Shown: positions 53,113 through 64,000 of the stretch, one piece after another
How positions within the stretch are numbered: position 1 is the first letter of the stretch
How the letters are laid out: each line of letters opens with the position of its first letter
Assembly: GCA_958450365.1 (NCBI GenBank)
Contig: CAUEEP010000740.1
Coordinates: 2,049,501 to 2,113,500 of the forward strand
Source of the DNA: Mesorhabditis belari
Taxonomy: Eukaryota > Nematoda > Chromadorea > Rhabditida > Rhabditidae
DNA length: 64,000 nucleotides
Reading direction: 5' to 3'
Translations under genes and position numbers: made by a program
The notes under the pieces: model-generated
What the model was told of the DNA's origin: nothing
Database searches by the model: none
The model's input: only the letters and a program-made list of their open reading frames with translations

Positions 53113-56100
53113 ATGTTACGGGTTCTTGCTGTGTGTTTGACGATTTCTTGGTCATTATGGTGAGTTCGAAGTTTTTGATTAAATGAAAAGTCGGTTTCCT
53201 GTTTTAGCATGACAGAAGGAGTGCGTGCGGTTGGGGAATTGAACGAAAGTCTGCAGAAGGTACAAAATGTAAGTCCTAAACATAAAATAGTAAAATACTC
53301 TTTTGGGACTTTTGGAATACATCTATGCGCCTATATACAAAATCTCAAAAGCTTCCTACATCTTGAAAAACTTGATTTTAGTCTAGATCCAGTGAAAAAA
53401 GGTGAATCAGAAATTGTCAGAAATCAGAAACTAGCGTATTTATTCCAATAGAAACCCACCGGATTCAGGATGTGAACAAGGATGTGATCAAGAGTTGTAC
53501 AAAGCTTTCACAAGGGAAACTTCTTCTCTATGAGGCACCGCAAACCGTTTATTTAATGGACTGTATAGCAGTGATCTCAGCCTCGGTGGAAGACGCGACT
53601 CTGCCAAGACCGGAGAACGGCTTCAAACATCTAAAATACCCATATTTCCGTGTGTGTCTCGAGCAGGTGACGACGAGCATGACGAACAGCTTCCGCAATG
53701 CCCATTCTGCCATGTCAACCATCGAACAGTCGTTGATCGATTTGCCCGAGGTGCTGATGACGGTGATAGAGGAAACAACAAAGGTTTGCTTCTCCAAGAC
53801 CATTTATTCTGGGTGCTAAAATAATTAGAATGTATTAATAAACTATTAGGTTGGCAAGTTATAAACGATCGTTTTTGGGTAATGTGTTTTCTGAAAAAAC
53901 GGCTTATCCAATCAAAAAACGGTTTGCTTAATTCAAAAGCCCTATCCTTAATCTACAAAATGACTTTTGAATTTTTGAAAAATGTTTTATTTTAGAACTT
54001 TTTCAGGCATTTTGTAGGGGTAGGCTACTTTCCGCCATTTTATTTGCGCAACAGGGTCATTTGCGCAAGTACGTTTGCGCAACAAGGGTCATTTGCGCAA
54101 CTTTTTTTTGCACAAAAAGGGTCATTTGCGCAACTTTAACACTGTATTAAGCACTCGAATTTTTAATCATTATTTTAATTTTTGAGCTTTTTTTTATTGT
54201 TTTTTTATTTTCTTCTATTTTTTATGAAATCTTCCAATTTTTTGCATAATCTTCCAATATTTATCTAAATTAGTCCTTTCTAAGAGCTAATAACCATTAG
54301 TAAAATATTTTATCGCTTTAACAAAAAAGTGCAACCGATAACAATGAAAGTTAGGACAACAATAGCAATGAAAGTTAGGACAACAATAAAAATCAAATTT
54401 TTTTAATATAAGTCAAAAGCTGAGAAAGATGTTGCACAAAATCGCAACCGGGCAAGCGACCATTAGAAATAGCAGTAAAACGTTGCTTTTGTCGAGCCAA
54501 TACAGTTTTCTTCCGTGTGTAGCTTTGTCCAACAGTGAGATTGATAGCCGATGAAAGCTTGAAACGGTTGATTATTTGCGTCATTTCTTCGTAAAGTCTG
54601 ACCGCAGTATACGATGGATGCGGATTCTTGGGAAAATGCGGAAAATTAGTTAACAATGGTTTTTAAGAATAAACAAAACCGTACTAGAATTTTAAACAAC
54701 AAAAAAAAACGTCAAAAACTCCCTTAAAAAAAACGTCCCTTAAAAACGTCAAAAAAGTTGCGCAAATGACCCTGTTGCGCAAATAAAAAGTTGCGCAAAC
54801 GTACTTGCGCAAATGACCCTGTTGCGCAAATAAAAAGTTGCGCAAACGTACTTGCGCAAATGACCCTGTTGCGCAAATAAAAAGTTGCGCAAACGTACTT
54901 GCGCAAATGACCCTGTTGCGCAAATAAAATGGCGGAAAGTAGCCTACCCCATTTTGTAAGAGTTGAAAATCCTAGTTTCTAGCATTCATGAACTAATATA
55001 TTTTTGAGTGATTACATACTTTTTAAAATAAAACGCTTCATCGATTACATAGTTTCCCAAAATTTCAGAACAATCCAATCTTCGGAAGGTTGATTTTCAA
55101 ATTAGGCTCAAAATGCACTTTTGTGCTAATTTAATCCATTTTCGTTTGAATTTAAGCAAGATTAAAAAAAAAGATTAAAAGAAAGAGAACGGTTCGATCG
55201 ATTGAATTGTTCTGAAATTTTGGGAAACTATGTAATCGATGAAGCGTTTTATTTTAAAAAGTATTCAATCACTCAAAAATATATTAGCTCATGAATGCTA
55301 GAAACCAGGATTTTCAACTCTTACATTAAAATGCCTGAAAAAGTTCTAAAATAAAACATTTTTCAAAAATTCAAAAAAGTCATTTTGTCCTTAATGACAA
55401 AAAAGTCAAAAAAGAGCTTTTGAATCAAGCAAACCGTTTTTTGATTGGATAAGCTGTTTTTATCAGAAAACACATTACCCAAAAAGGATCGTTTATAACT
55501 TGCCAACCTAATAACTGTCAATTTTAGAATCCCAACTCTACAAGAATCAAAAAATACAACGAACAATTGATGAGAAGAATTAGTAATTCGGCGACAACAT
55601 GTAGCGAAACGGCAAAGAACATTGTAACAGAGTTTTTCACTGTACTTGAGGAAATCGACGAGCTTAAACTGGCCACAACGGCGGCTAATGCACAAAATCG
55701 AAATCATTCGGGATGGCTGGAAAGAGAAAATAAAGCTCTGGAAGAGGAGAGGAAGGCTGCTGAAGAGAATTTCAAACTTGCTGAGAAACGTTACAAACAA
55801 CTCTTGGAGGAAAAGAAAAAAGCTATCGAGAATTTTGAGGTAGTCTTAAGATTTCATATAGTCTTACACGCTTTATTACGTTTTATTACACGAAAAACGT
55901 TAGCCAAATTGAATGATAACGGGCTATTTGTGTTCGATTGGGTTGGTGGGTATGACTTGGCACGTTTTTTCAAACTAAATCCCAGAGATGTAAACAAAGA
56001 TGAGGGGGAGAGGTTTGCGGAAAATAGGTAAGTGAACATTCACTCTTGTGAAAACAATGGACTTTCACTTTCGACATACCCACCAAGCCAATAAATCTCG

Positions 56101-57238
56101 AAAGAATATTTGTTTTTTGAATGAAAATCGAAATCTTTCAGAAGCAATCGGACCGAGCCACTGACTTTGCAACTGTTGTGGACACCTCATTTTTAAAAAT
56201 TGTCAGCGAGCAGAAACAGTTTAAAGAACTAATTGAGGGAAGGACTGCGCTCGGTGAATTGGTCGGCAAAATGGAATCGATGGACTTGGAGCAAGTGGAT
56301 TTGAATGAAGTGATCGAAGTATTGGGAGATGCAATGGAATACTTGCAAAAGGTCAGAACGACACAATAAGTTATTCAGTTGATTTCCACCGTAACTTTTT
56401 TCCGATTTTACACTATTTCTTGTGAGGAGGCACACAATAATATTTATTAGCTAAAAGTTTTGTAAGCGAAAAAAAGCCAAGCGATTCTGTAGTAAAAACC
56501 TGTAATCCATAAATAACGTTAGAGTTTTTGACGAGCCAAACGATTCTACAAAATGTTCAACGCAGGTTCGTCGACAATGGAACGATTTGGTTCAATTCTT
56601 TGACGAGATAAAAAAGATTATTGATCAAAACATCATTGCGGACAACCTGAAGCCGACTCTACGTTTAGTTAGCTATTGCATTCAAGTGGTAAACTCTTTT
56701 AAAACTTTTAACTTTTAATCTTTATGATTTTTAGAAATAATTCAGTTTTTTAGTTCTAAATGGCGGCAATGATGTACATCATTTATCCAGTTTTTAGGAT
56801 TCCCAAATCGATCCCGTAATTTTGAAGTCGACTCTACGTTTAGTTGCATATTGCATTCAAGTGGGAAACTCGGCAAGACTGTACCAGATCGTTTCCGAGA
56901 AGCACATCACTTCTAAGCTTCGTTATGTTGCCGATCGTCTCACACTTGACAAGGTAAAAGCCAAGGTTTGTGAGCTTCATGAAAGGCTTTCGATGCGGAC
57001 TATTTAGCAACGAAAAGCACGCTTCAAGCACAAATTCCAAGAGCTGACAAACGATGTGACAAAACTGGTGGACGATGAATCCGCAAAACTTGATTACGAA
57101 TACAAAACAAAAATGAGCAAATACTTGTCGCAGCTAGAGCAGCACAACAACAGCCGACTCGTCGCTGCTGAAGCAGCACAACAACAACTTACTCAACTAT
57201 CGACCAGGAACACTAGTTGCCAAAATTGTCTGGATTGA
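53113..57238 (+). CDS. Secreted helix-rich protein, twin B of the inverted gene pair
   Basis: Family not recognised. Same eight-exon structure as twin A: 53113-53159, 53208-53268, 53469-53783, 55528-55839, 56142-56351, 56566-56688, 56798-56965, 57008-57238 (TGA); 488 residues. Exons 3, 4, 7 and 8 have identical lengths to twin A. Exon 2 is one codon shorter; exon 5 lacks 60 nt in frame (the segment containing KSHLDEAAAAE in A); exon 6 ends in a copy of exon-7 sequence (TLRLVSYCIQV) instead of the A ending ENMELLRE. Signal peptide MLRVLAVCLTISWSL is intact. Intron 3 is expanded by a 1.67-kb foldback insertion. Confidence 0.83.
53846..55511. mobile_element. Mariner-type foldback MITE containing a nested hAT-like element
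   Basis: Inverted ends TTAGGTTGGCAAGTTATAAA with TA on both sides. Long arms (GGATAAGC..., CAGGCATTTT..., AGTTTCCCAAAATTTCAG) meet near 55,130. The matching intron of twin A (47,353-47,428) lacks the insertion. A second element sits in the left arm at 54,017-54,950. Confidence 0.92.
54017..54950. mobile_element. hAT-like element GGGGTAGGCTACTTT nested in the mariner-type MITE
   Basis: Ends GGGGTAGGCTACTTTCCGCC and its complement; 8-bp direct repeat ATTTTGTA on both sides. The right half carries four copies of a ~47-bp unit (TTGCGCAAACGTACTTGCG, about 54,735-54,925); the left half has a matching CAACAGGGTCATTTGCG run. A minus-strand stretch at 54,395-54,656 is open but unrecognised. Confidence 0.88.
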
Positions 57239-57806
57239 CCTATTCATCATTCTCTCTTTCCTCCCGATCCCTAAATAACCAGTGAATGCATAAAAGGAGG
57301 TTACAAGGAAAATTTATATAAATATATAATTATTTCTTACAAAAGATCATAGAATATCAAGAATCTCCACACATTATCAAACGAAAAGCAATTCGAGTAT
57401 AAATAAAAGTGAATTACATTGTGGTGCAAAAGTATTGCATCACTTTGCAATATAGCATTGATCATGAAGAAAAAAAGAGTAATCAACACAATTTTTCGGT
57501 TATTTGACAGCTAGACTCATCGCGAATAATGAAGTTTTTTTTGGCCTCACCTAAACACTTGAGATTTTACTCAATTTTTGCTAAAAACTTCTAGAATCTG
57601 AATGTATTTTACTGATTTTATGAATGAGTTTTACTCATTGATCTTCTTGTTAGGATAAAGAAATAAAAACATTGCAAAATAGTTTGATTTTGATTGGCTT
57701 TTTGGATTAGTCAAATTGGATTAGTTAAATTGGATTAATTAAATTGGATTAGTCAAATTGGATTAGTCAAATTGGATTAGTTAAATTGGATTAGTCAAAT
57801 TACTAT
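57239..57806. other. Convergent intergenic region with 14-bp tandem repeat
   Basis: Between twin B (+) and the membrane lectin (-). Near 57,697-57,800 there are seven copies of AAATTGGATTAGTT/C. Otherwise AT-rich, no gene. Confidence 0.75.
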
Positions 57807-60800
57807 TCACCTTCTCATTTCGTTTGCCGGCTTCTTGCAGACAAAACGAGGCAATGGATTTTTATAGGCTATATAGAGGAGACTCGTCACGTTCACATTC
57901 GAGTTATCTTTGCATAGCTGAAAAATGTTTGCATGTAGATGTTGGGACTTTTTAATATCAGAGATCAGATATTAGCCAGTTCAAATGAATACCAGATGCT
58001 ATTTGAAACCTTTCAGCTATTGCAAATATTCTGCATGTCGAACATTGATAGGCTAGACTAACGTTAACGATAGACCAACGTTGACCAAAAAAAAAACCGA
58101 CCACCCATTGCTGGTTGGGGCCGGTTTTCTCATGTGAAAAAAAATCATCGGCTGTGTCGTCGCTCCACTTTCTGTACCCATCCACTACATGCATACCACT
58201 CCAAGCATAGTACGGCGAATTATCGTTGCATCGATTTTCCGATGGACCTTTTCGATGAAGAGACGTCAAGTTGAGACCAATCATTTCTAAAAGGAAAAAG
58301 AAATGGAAAACCCTGCTTTCGCGCTCCTTTTTTTCAAAATGCTCCCCTCTTAACCGTAAATATCAACCAACTAATCGATTAATCGTAAATATCAACGAAG
58401 CAATCGATTCAGCGTGGTTCTCACCAGGAAAAAACAGCTTACCATCTTAGGTCGAATTTTCTGAAGTTTTTAGCTTAAAATGAAACATTTTTGGGAATTT
58501 ACACGATACGCTTTAAAGCGAACATGGCCTCGGGTGAGTAGCCGAGTGGTCGAGTGATTAGGAGCCCGGCCTGGTAGTTCAAGGGTCACTGTTTTCACCC
58601 CGTCCCACGTGTTTTTCTTTTGCGTTTATTTTTTGTCAGTCATCTGGCTTTTCAGAGCGAAATAATGATTCTGGACCGAGATTCGAAGATCCCCCCACAT
58701 CCGCGCGAAAATGCGTTTTCTATAGGATTTTTACGTTTGAATAGCCATTTGACGCAGAAAAATGTGCTGAATTCAATGGTGAAAAAATTATCAAAATCCG
58801 TCTGGCAGTTTTAAGCAAAGTTTTGAGCCCCCCAACTAATATAGCATCTCGTTTTGCATTGTGGCCGATCAATGTAAACTTAAAAAGACTCTAATTATCC
58901 TAAAATGCAAACAAAAAATATAATCTAGTTACTTCTTTGATGATTGGCAAAGAGTTTTGTGGTAAGTAATTATGGGCAATAACTATTCCTCCCCCCTAGA
59001 TACTCAATTTAGAAATTTACTTGCAACAAAGCTTTTCTCCTCAACACTGTGAATCGATACCAAATGTGCGTTATTTCTTTCACAGATCTCTTCGGCCAAT
59101 TGCCAAGAATAAGTATTCAACTTTCCCGTATCGTCATATGTGTAATTCTGAACGGAATTTCAAATTTCAAGAAATATTTCGATACCTGATGATAATAGCA
59201 AAAATTCGTTCCCTCGTGGTAACTCCATCCTATTTGACACTTTGCTTTTCGTTGAAGAGGAGCACCGAAATTCTGCGGGAGAGCGCTGAAATTTTTGGGT
59301 TTTTTTATTTGGGGCAAGTCGTGAGAACCTCTATTTCTCGTAAAACGACTTACTTTCCACTTGTTTCACATTCTGGATTCTTTCTAAACAGAGAATTTGA
59401 AAGTAAACTATTATCCAAACTTTTCAATTTGCATCAAATCTTGTACTCTCTTGCGGCAGTCTGCCAAAGATTCATTGCTAAAAGTTGACGTTATTTGGCT
59501 GAAGCAGTGAAAGCCAATCTTTAAGCCAATCTTTAAGCCAACCTTTAAGCCAATCTTTAAGCCATCTTTAAGCCACCTCTAAGCCAATCTTTAAGCCATC
59601 TTTAAGTCAATCTTTAAGCCAATCTTGAAGCCAACCTTTAAGCCAATCCTTAAGCCAACCTTTAAGCCAATCTTTAAGCCAATCTTTAAGCCAATCTTGA
59701 AGCCAACCCTTAAGCCATCTTTAAGCCAATCTTTAAGCCAACCCTTAAGCCGTCTTTAAGCCAACCTTTAAGCCAACCTTTAAGCCATCTTTAAGCCAAT
59801 CTTTAAGCCAACCCTTAAGCCGTCTTTAAGCCAACCTTTAAGCCATCTTTAAGCCACCTCTAAGCCAATCTTTAAGCCAACCCTTAAGCCGTCTTTAAGC
59901 CAACCTTTAAGCCATCTTTAAGCCACCTCTAAGCCAATCTTTAAGCCAACCCTTAAGTCATCTTTAAGCCAATCTTTAAGCGAATCTCTTTTACAATTAG
60001 CAAGCAAAATAAGCAGAAAGTAGCTATTATCACTAAATAGAAGTTTCCTGCTAAAATTTGAGCGCGTTTTATTTATAAATTCTCTGAAAATAAAAAAATC
60101 CTTATTTTATTGTTTGTCACTTGAAATTCCTTCCGATAAATCTCATTTTCAGTGATTAAAATGAGCAAAAACTATTCAGAAATTGAAATGAAAGGTTCCT
60201 TTTTTTAAAACCCTATTTGAAAAGCTTGAGTAAATTGTGTGGTTTGATTGCTAAGAAAGATTAAGAAAAACTTAATTTCCCTGCACGAACCAAATAGATG
60301 GCTTTCTTAGATTTTCTAGGCACTTTTTTAACTAGCAAACAATTCATAATAGCTACTCTATTCAGTTAGTGGTTTGTTAACAATGCCAACGGCAATTTGC
60401 TTTGTTAGTGTAGCTATTATGAATTGTTAATGAAAATAAACTTACCTTTTATTTAATTCCCCTTCAAGCTTGCTACTAAAGTTACATTTGTTCATTATTT
60501 GGTAAAAGAAAAAAACTTTTTGTTTCTCAATAATTGAAGTGAAACGAAAGTTCAGTGTTTTACCATAAAATGATTTCGAAATGCTCATTATAAATAAGCT
60601 TTTAATGTGTAAAGATGGTGATAAAAAGACATACAAATCATCGTGAATTGTAGCTTGCACGGGTTGATTCGAACGGAAAAATAAAACCCCAACGAAATAT
60701 GCGATTAGTAGGAATAGTAAGACGGAAATTATTGTCGAATATAGACACAAAATATGAAAAACCTTTGTTTGGTCGAGCTTCGAAATATTTGATTTCCCAA

Positions 60801-60927
60801 AGTGCAATCTGTTTGGCAGGAGCACAGTTGAATACCCGGGCTTCTCCAATTTCGAATCGCTTTTCATATCCGGAAGGAAAGAAATATCGGGGGGGAATTG
60901 GTGTTGATGAGATGTAGTCGTAGACAT
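57807..60927 (-). CDS. Type II membrane C-type lectin
   Basis: Five exons: 60635-60927 (ATG; MSTTTSHQHQF), 59186-59285, 59021-59147, 58105-58286, 57807-57917 (TGA); 270 residues. A Ser/Lys-containing cytoplasmic tail of about 60 residues is followed by the transmembrane helix ILCLYSTIISVLLFLLIAYF, a short stalk, and a C-terminal CTLD with CQIGWSYHEGTNFCYY, SWQLAEEICERNNAHLVSIH, KWSDDTADDFF, GPNQQW and RFVCKKP. No EPN/QPD sugar motif; the canonical WIGL reads MIGL and one partner of the inner disulphide is not evident, so calcium-dependent sugar binding is doubtful. Intron 1 is expanded by a 12-bp minisatellite and a hairpin, intron 3 by a decayed transposon end. Confidence 0.85.
58430..58615 (+). 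mobile_element. Decayed solo end of the TCA-TSD transposon family
   Basis: Matches the inverted repeat of 31,045-33,117 in order: CTTACCATCTTAGGTCGA, GAATTTTCTGAAGTTTTTAG, AACATTTTTGGGAATTTACA, then the tRNA-like AGCCGAGTGGTCGAGTGATT. The B-box region is degenerate. Only one end is present. Confidence 0.7.
59508..59990. repeat. 12-bp minisatellite (TTTAAGCCAATC) in lectin intron 1
   Basis: About forty copies of TTTAAGCCAATC/ACC/ATC variants with a second-order pattern of mixed 9- and 12-base steps. Confidence 0.92.
60339..60428. repeat. 90-bp hairpin element in lectin intron 1
   Basis: AACAATTCATAATAGCTAC and GTAGCTATTATGAATTGTT are perfect complements around a loop of about 50 bases. Confidence 0.8.
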
Positions 60928-62123
60928 CGTACAACGATCCACGAGTAACGTTAAAATCAATTTTCTAAAAGAAAATGTGATCAATACCAATTTCTATATA
61001 CTATTCAGCTAAGAAGAAAAAAAACCAAAGTTTCATTAAAATGTGTTTACTCAAAACAAACAAAAAAAGTTCGAGGCTATTTGTTTCAAAAATCGCAACG
61101 TGTCAACTTGTCATAAAAGTCGTTTTAAACACTTAAATGATTTCTTAAACATGAGTAGAATGACGATAAAAAGAAAACAAGAACAAGAACAAGAACTCAG
61201 TACAGCTTGATACAAAGTATCACGCTGTACTGAGAGTTGTACCTGGAACAAATAGCCTGCAAATGTGTTCACCCTATTAACTCTTTTTGAGTAAACAGAT
61301 TTTAATGAAACTTTGAGTTTTTTTTCTTAGTTGGATAGCAGATAAAAATCTAAATCTAAAAAAATTGATGAATTTCTCATTTTTAGAAAATCGATTTCAG
61401 ACCCGTTTTGCATCGCTCTTCCGTTTTGCCGTCTCGTCATTGAAACTCATTGAAACCGTCATTGAAAAAAACTTAAAGTTATCTTTTATGAAAATAAAAA
61501 TACATCATACAAATTAAACAGAGGTTTTTGAAATGAAAAAGGGTAAACCAGCATTATAAGGAACCCCAACACTATCCGTAGGCTCTGGAAAAGCGTTCAA
61601 CTTTTAAATAAAATGTTGTTTACCATGGAAAAGACGATAAAACAAACTTTCGTATCCTCAATCCTCTGCTGTGCTAAAGGTGTGAACTTTGCAACAGCTG
61701 TTTTATCACTCAAATGTAATCTCAAATGGTGTTAGCTTGTCGTTCATTTCTATGCACTTGATGTAATATTATTTGCTGTGAAGACAAAGCATAGACGTTT
61801 ATCATTAATAAATTTATCCATATGTAAAGTTCGAAGACATTTATCTATGGTAGGAATCGAAATTATAAAGTGTAGATATGGTTATCAGTAATAGATCCAT
61901 ATAGGAAGAATTCGATCCCGTTGATTGCTTGAGAGTTTCTACCATGTTGGAACCAAATTGGAATCATATTAGAACCATATTGGTAGCATATTGGAACCGT
62001 ATCCGAGCCATATTGGAACCAATAAGATTAGCAACACGTTTTGTCAAAAAGTAGTGGTGTGAAGCGCTGCTGTTTTCTCCTTTTCCTGTTAATGATTTCT
62101 CAAGCAACTTTTCTAATTTTTCA
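60928..62123. other. Upstream region of the membrane lectin with a foldback
   Basis: 61,005-61,335 is an imperfect inverted repeat (AACCAAAGTTTCATTAAAAT versus its complement near 61,300) with an inner hairpin GTACAGCTTGATAC/GTATCACGCTGTAC. 61,945-62,020 has degenerate copies of ATATTGGAACC. No exon recognised. Confidence 0.6.
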
Positions 62124-62347
62124 ACTACCGTAAATACTGTAATAGTACCCCACCCCCATAATGACGGTGCAGAGTGTTGTGTCGTCTAGCTTTGAACGAG
62201 TTTTTCTCGACACTGATTTATGCTACAATGCTCGCTTAGGTATCAAAAAATAGCCCTGAATTTCAGCTATTTTTTGATACCAAAGATGCATTTTTTTGAA
62301 AGTACGGGTGCTTTGCAAAAAATGAAATACTAAAAAACTCTTCCGAC
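62124..62347. mobile_element. Truncated copy of the CTACCRTAAATACTG MITE
   Basis: Starts CTACCGTAAATACTGTAATA and follows the 29,437-29,705 copy in reverse orientation (ATCAAAAAATAGCCCTGAAT), breaking off near AAAAAACTCTTCC before the second terminal repeat. It ends about 50 bases downstream of the carboxypeptidase stop. Confidence 0.85.
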
Positions 62348-62399
62348 TTGGCATTTAGTACTGTTGATTTAAAATCCATATTGAATCACATTTATTCAA

Positions 62400-63824
62400 C
62401 TACAAGTGCATACTTGTCCTTGTCTTCTGGTTTAGACTCGTTTTTTCATCATCACGAATGATTCTCTCAAAGAGGACTCGAAGTGCGGCAAGCACTTCAC
62501 GGCCAGTCGGCTCGATTTCCGTGTCCGGTACGTTAAATCCATCTATTCCATGTCTATAAATGATTTAATTTTGTTCTTAGTAGACGTTTAATAAAGTTTT
62601 CCAATTCGATGATAGATCTTAACAGATGACAGATCTTAACAGATGACAGATCTTAACAGACGACAGATGACAGATCTTAACAGATGACAGATCTTAACAG
62701 ACGACAGATGACAGATCTTAACAGATGACAGATCTTAACAGACGACAGATGACAGATCTTAACAGATGACAGATCTTAACAGACGACAGATGACAGATCT
62801 TAACAGATGACAGATCTTAACAGACGACAGATCTTAACAGACGACAGATGACAGATCTTAACAGATGACAGGTGACAGATACTATCCTTACTTTCCATCC
62901 GGAACCAGCTCAAAGCCATACGAATAACGAATTCCAATCGATTTCGCATAGTCAGCCGTCGACCCAGGAGCAGGATCTGAATGAAATTTTCAATCAAAAT
63001 TGTTGAACGAACACATTCCGTCAGCGATATTTATCAAATCATACTCGGTGTCGCGCACTGTTGCGATAGCTTTTTGCATTTTCTTGCCGATAAGTTTCTA
63101 GAAGATATTCACTGCATCACTTTTTAAATAAATACAAAAATACTCACCAATTCTTCGACATTTGTCGGATAGATGTGTTTCTTGTATGCAAATGGATAGA
63201 GAATATGTTCACCGAAGCTGTGAAAATCGATATAACCCTTGAGTTGATCTTTATTTTTAGTCAAAAATTTCATCAACGCTTGTGTTTCCAATTCGGATCC
63301 GCCCACTGGACCGCTTCCACTAAAAAGAAATTCTAATTGAAAGCTTTTACTGTAACTTCACTTTTCATTAGAGCATTTCTGGTGTTTCCATTTGAATGGA
63401 TAGTTTCTATTCAAGTCAATTCCCACACAAATCTCTTCATCTTCGGGATCTTCGTAGAATCGTCTGAAAATATCTTTATCAAGCTAAGAATAGAATTGTA
63501 GCTAAAGTCCAATACCGATTCTTTCTCCAATTTCTTTCTTTAGTTCGACTGAATTGATAGCCATCAGGGTTCCACATTGGAGCGATGTAAATATCGAGAT
63601 CTTTCAAGAACTCCTTGTACGACTCATTGGACAGAAGCTAAAATATCAGAAATGAGATCACATATTCTAAACATAAAACTTTACGATAAAAATAGTTATT
63701 TTAATAACGATATGATCACTTCATTGATTAGCCACAGGATCGAACTTGACGTGATCCATTCTCTCGCGTGAATCCCCGCATTCATGAAAATCGATGGTTT
63801 TGAGTTCTTCGATTCGAAACCAAG
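62400..63824 (-). CDS. Zinc carboxypeptidase, peptidase family M14A (5' end missing)
   Basis: Removes C-terminal amino acids from peptides. Seven exons in phase: 63720-63824, 63516-63637, 63362-63463, 63148-63319, 63013-63097, 62892-62976, 62400-62553 (TAG); 274 residues. The catalytic set is complete in the visible part: zinc ligands HxxE in GIHAREWIT, substrate-binding NPDGY and WRKNR, IDLNRNY (Asn-Arg pair), the third zinc ligand in DFHSFGEHILYPF, the Tyr of MYPAPGSTADY, and the general base Glu in YSYGFELVPDG. The propeptide and signal peptide would be right of the window. An AATAAA hexamer follows just past the stop (complement at 62,391-62,396). Intron 6 holds a minisatellite. Likely secreted. 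Confidence 0.92.
62612..62880. repeat. Compound minisatellite in carboxypeptidase intron 6
   Basis: GATGACAGATCTTAACAG and ACAGACGACAGATG units combine into a higher-order repeat of about 47 bp. Confidence 0.92.
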
Positions 63825-63839
63825 CTAAATTTATATGTT

Positions 63840-63925
63840 ACGTCCGATCTAGAAATCCGTCCGAGCTAGAAATCCGTCCGAGCTAGAAATCCGTCCGATC
63901 TAGAAATCCGTCCGATCTAGAATCA
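63840..63925. repeat. 17-bp tandem repeat near the right edge
   Basis: Four copies of GAAATCCGTCCGATCTA with G/T variation. It lies upstream of the last visible carboxypeptidase exon, probably intronic. No exon is seen in the remaining bases to the edge. Confidence 0.85.
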
Positions 63926-64000
63926 AGCTGATCACTCTAAATCTAATTCTGAATTCGACGTCTGTGTTAGAGTGATCGGCTTGATTCGAGATCAGATGTT

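Larger units (their letters stand above)
45660..57250. repeat. Inverted segmental duplication with a 4.5-kb spacer
   Basis: Left arm about 45,660-48,355 and right arm about 52,868-57,250 are mirror images covering a whole gene plus about 250 bp of its upstream DNA. The right arm is longer only because of a foldback insertion (53,846-55,511). The spacer is mainly a LINE (48,585-52,580). Confidence 0.93.

Noticed and set aside
59021..59488. 155-codon + strand frame
   Set aside because: Antisense of two lectin exons on the minus strand that carry clear CTLD motifs.
60638..60934. Alternative minus-strand frame over lectin exon 1 (YDVYDYISSTPIPPRYF)
   Set aside because: The frame starting MSTTTSHQHQF has the transmembrane helix and splices in phase into the CTLD; the alternative does not.

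Overview
The window looks like a piece of nematode nuclear chromosome. It is AT-rich, its genes are split into small exons joined by short introns ending in TTTTCAG, and its families are typical of worms: CHK/DUF1679 choline-kinase-like proteins, an Srh-like chemoreceptor and C-type lectins. Exons were assigned by eye from splice sites, phase and family motifs; no search was run, so splice boundaries are models.

Layout. 1-13,601: three CHK/DUF1679 kinase-like paralogues, one on + (5' part outside the window) and two on -. 15,684-20,467: 5'-methylthioadenosine phosphorylase (MTAP) on +, ten exons. 20,468-25,545: a graveyard of LINE, mariner and SINE fragments plus a duplicated MTAP last exon. 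25,546-29,445: GLUT-type sugar transporter on +, fifteen exons. 29,446-34,829: intergenic, with an intact-looking DNA transposon and duplicated gene tails. 34,865-36,871: RRM RNA-binding protein resembling RBFOX on -. 38,122-40,215: seven-transmembrane chemoreceptor on +. 42,713-45,502: secreted coiled-coil plus C-type-lectin gene on - with a one-base frameshift. 45,680-48,102 (-) and 53,113-57,238 (+): twin genes for secreted helix-rich proteins in an inverted duplication, with a LINE in the spacer. 57,807-60,927: membrane-anchored C-type lectin on -. 62,400-63,824: M14 zinc carboxypeptidase on -, 5' end outside the window.

The genes do not form an operon or an obvious pathway. The common theme on the right is secreted or surface proteins (two lectins, the helical twins, a carboxypeptidase), as seen in nematode interaction or defence regions; this is inference.

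The most unusual content is mobile. A DNA transposon (31,045-33,117) and its deletion derivative (4732-5861) have CENP-B-HTH/DDE (pogo-like) coding sequence but a 3-bp TCA target duplication, confirmed by an empty copy of the target inside the window, and their long inverted repeats each carry inward-facing, tRNA-like RNA polymerase III A and B boxes. There are also two hAT-like foldback families with 8-bp target duplications, several mariner-type foldbacks with TA duplications (two with paralogous empty sites here), a tRNA-headed SINE candidate, and many minisatellites, nearly all in introns.
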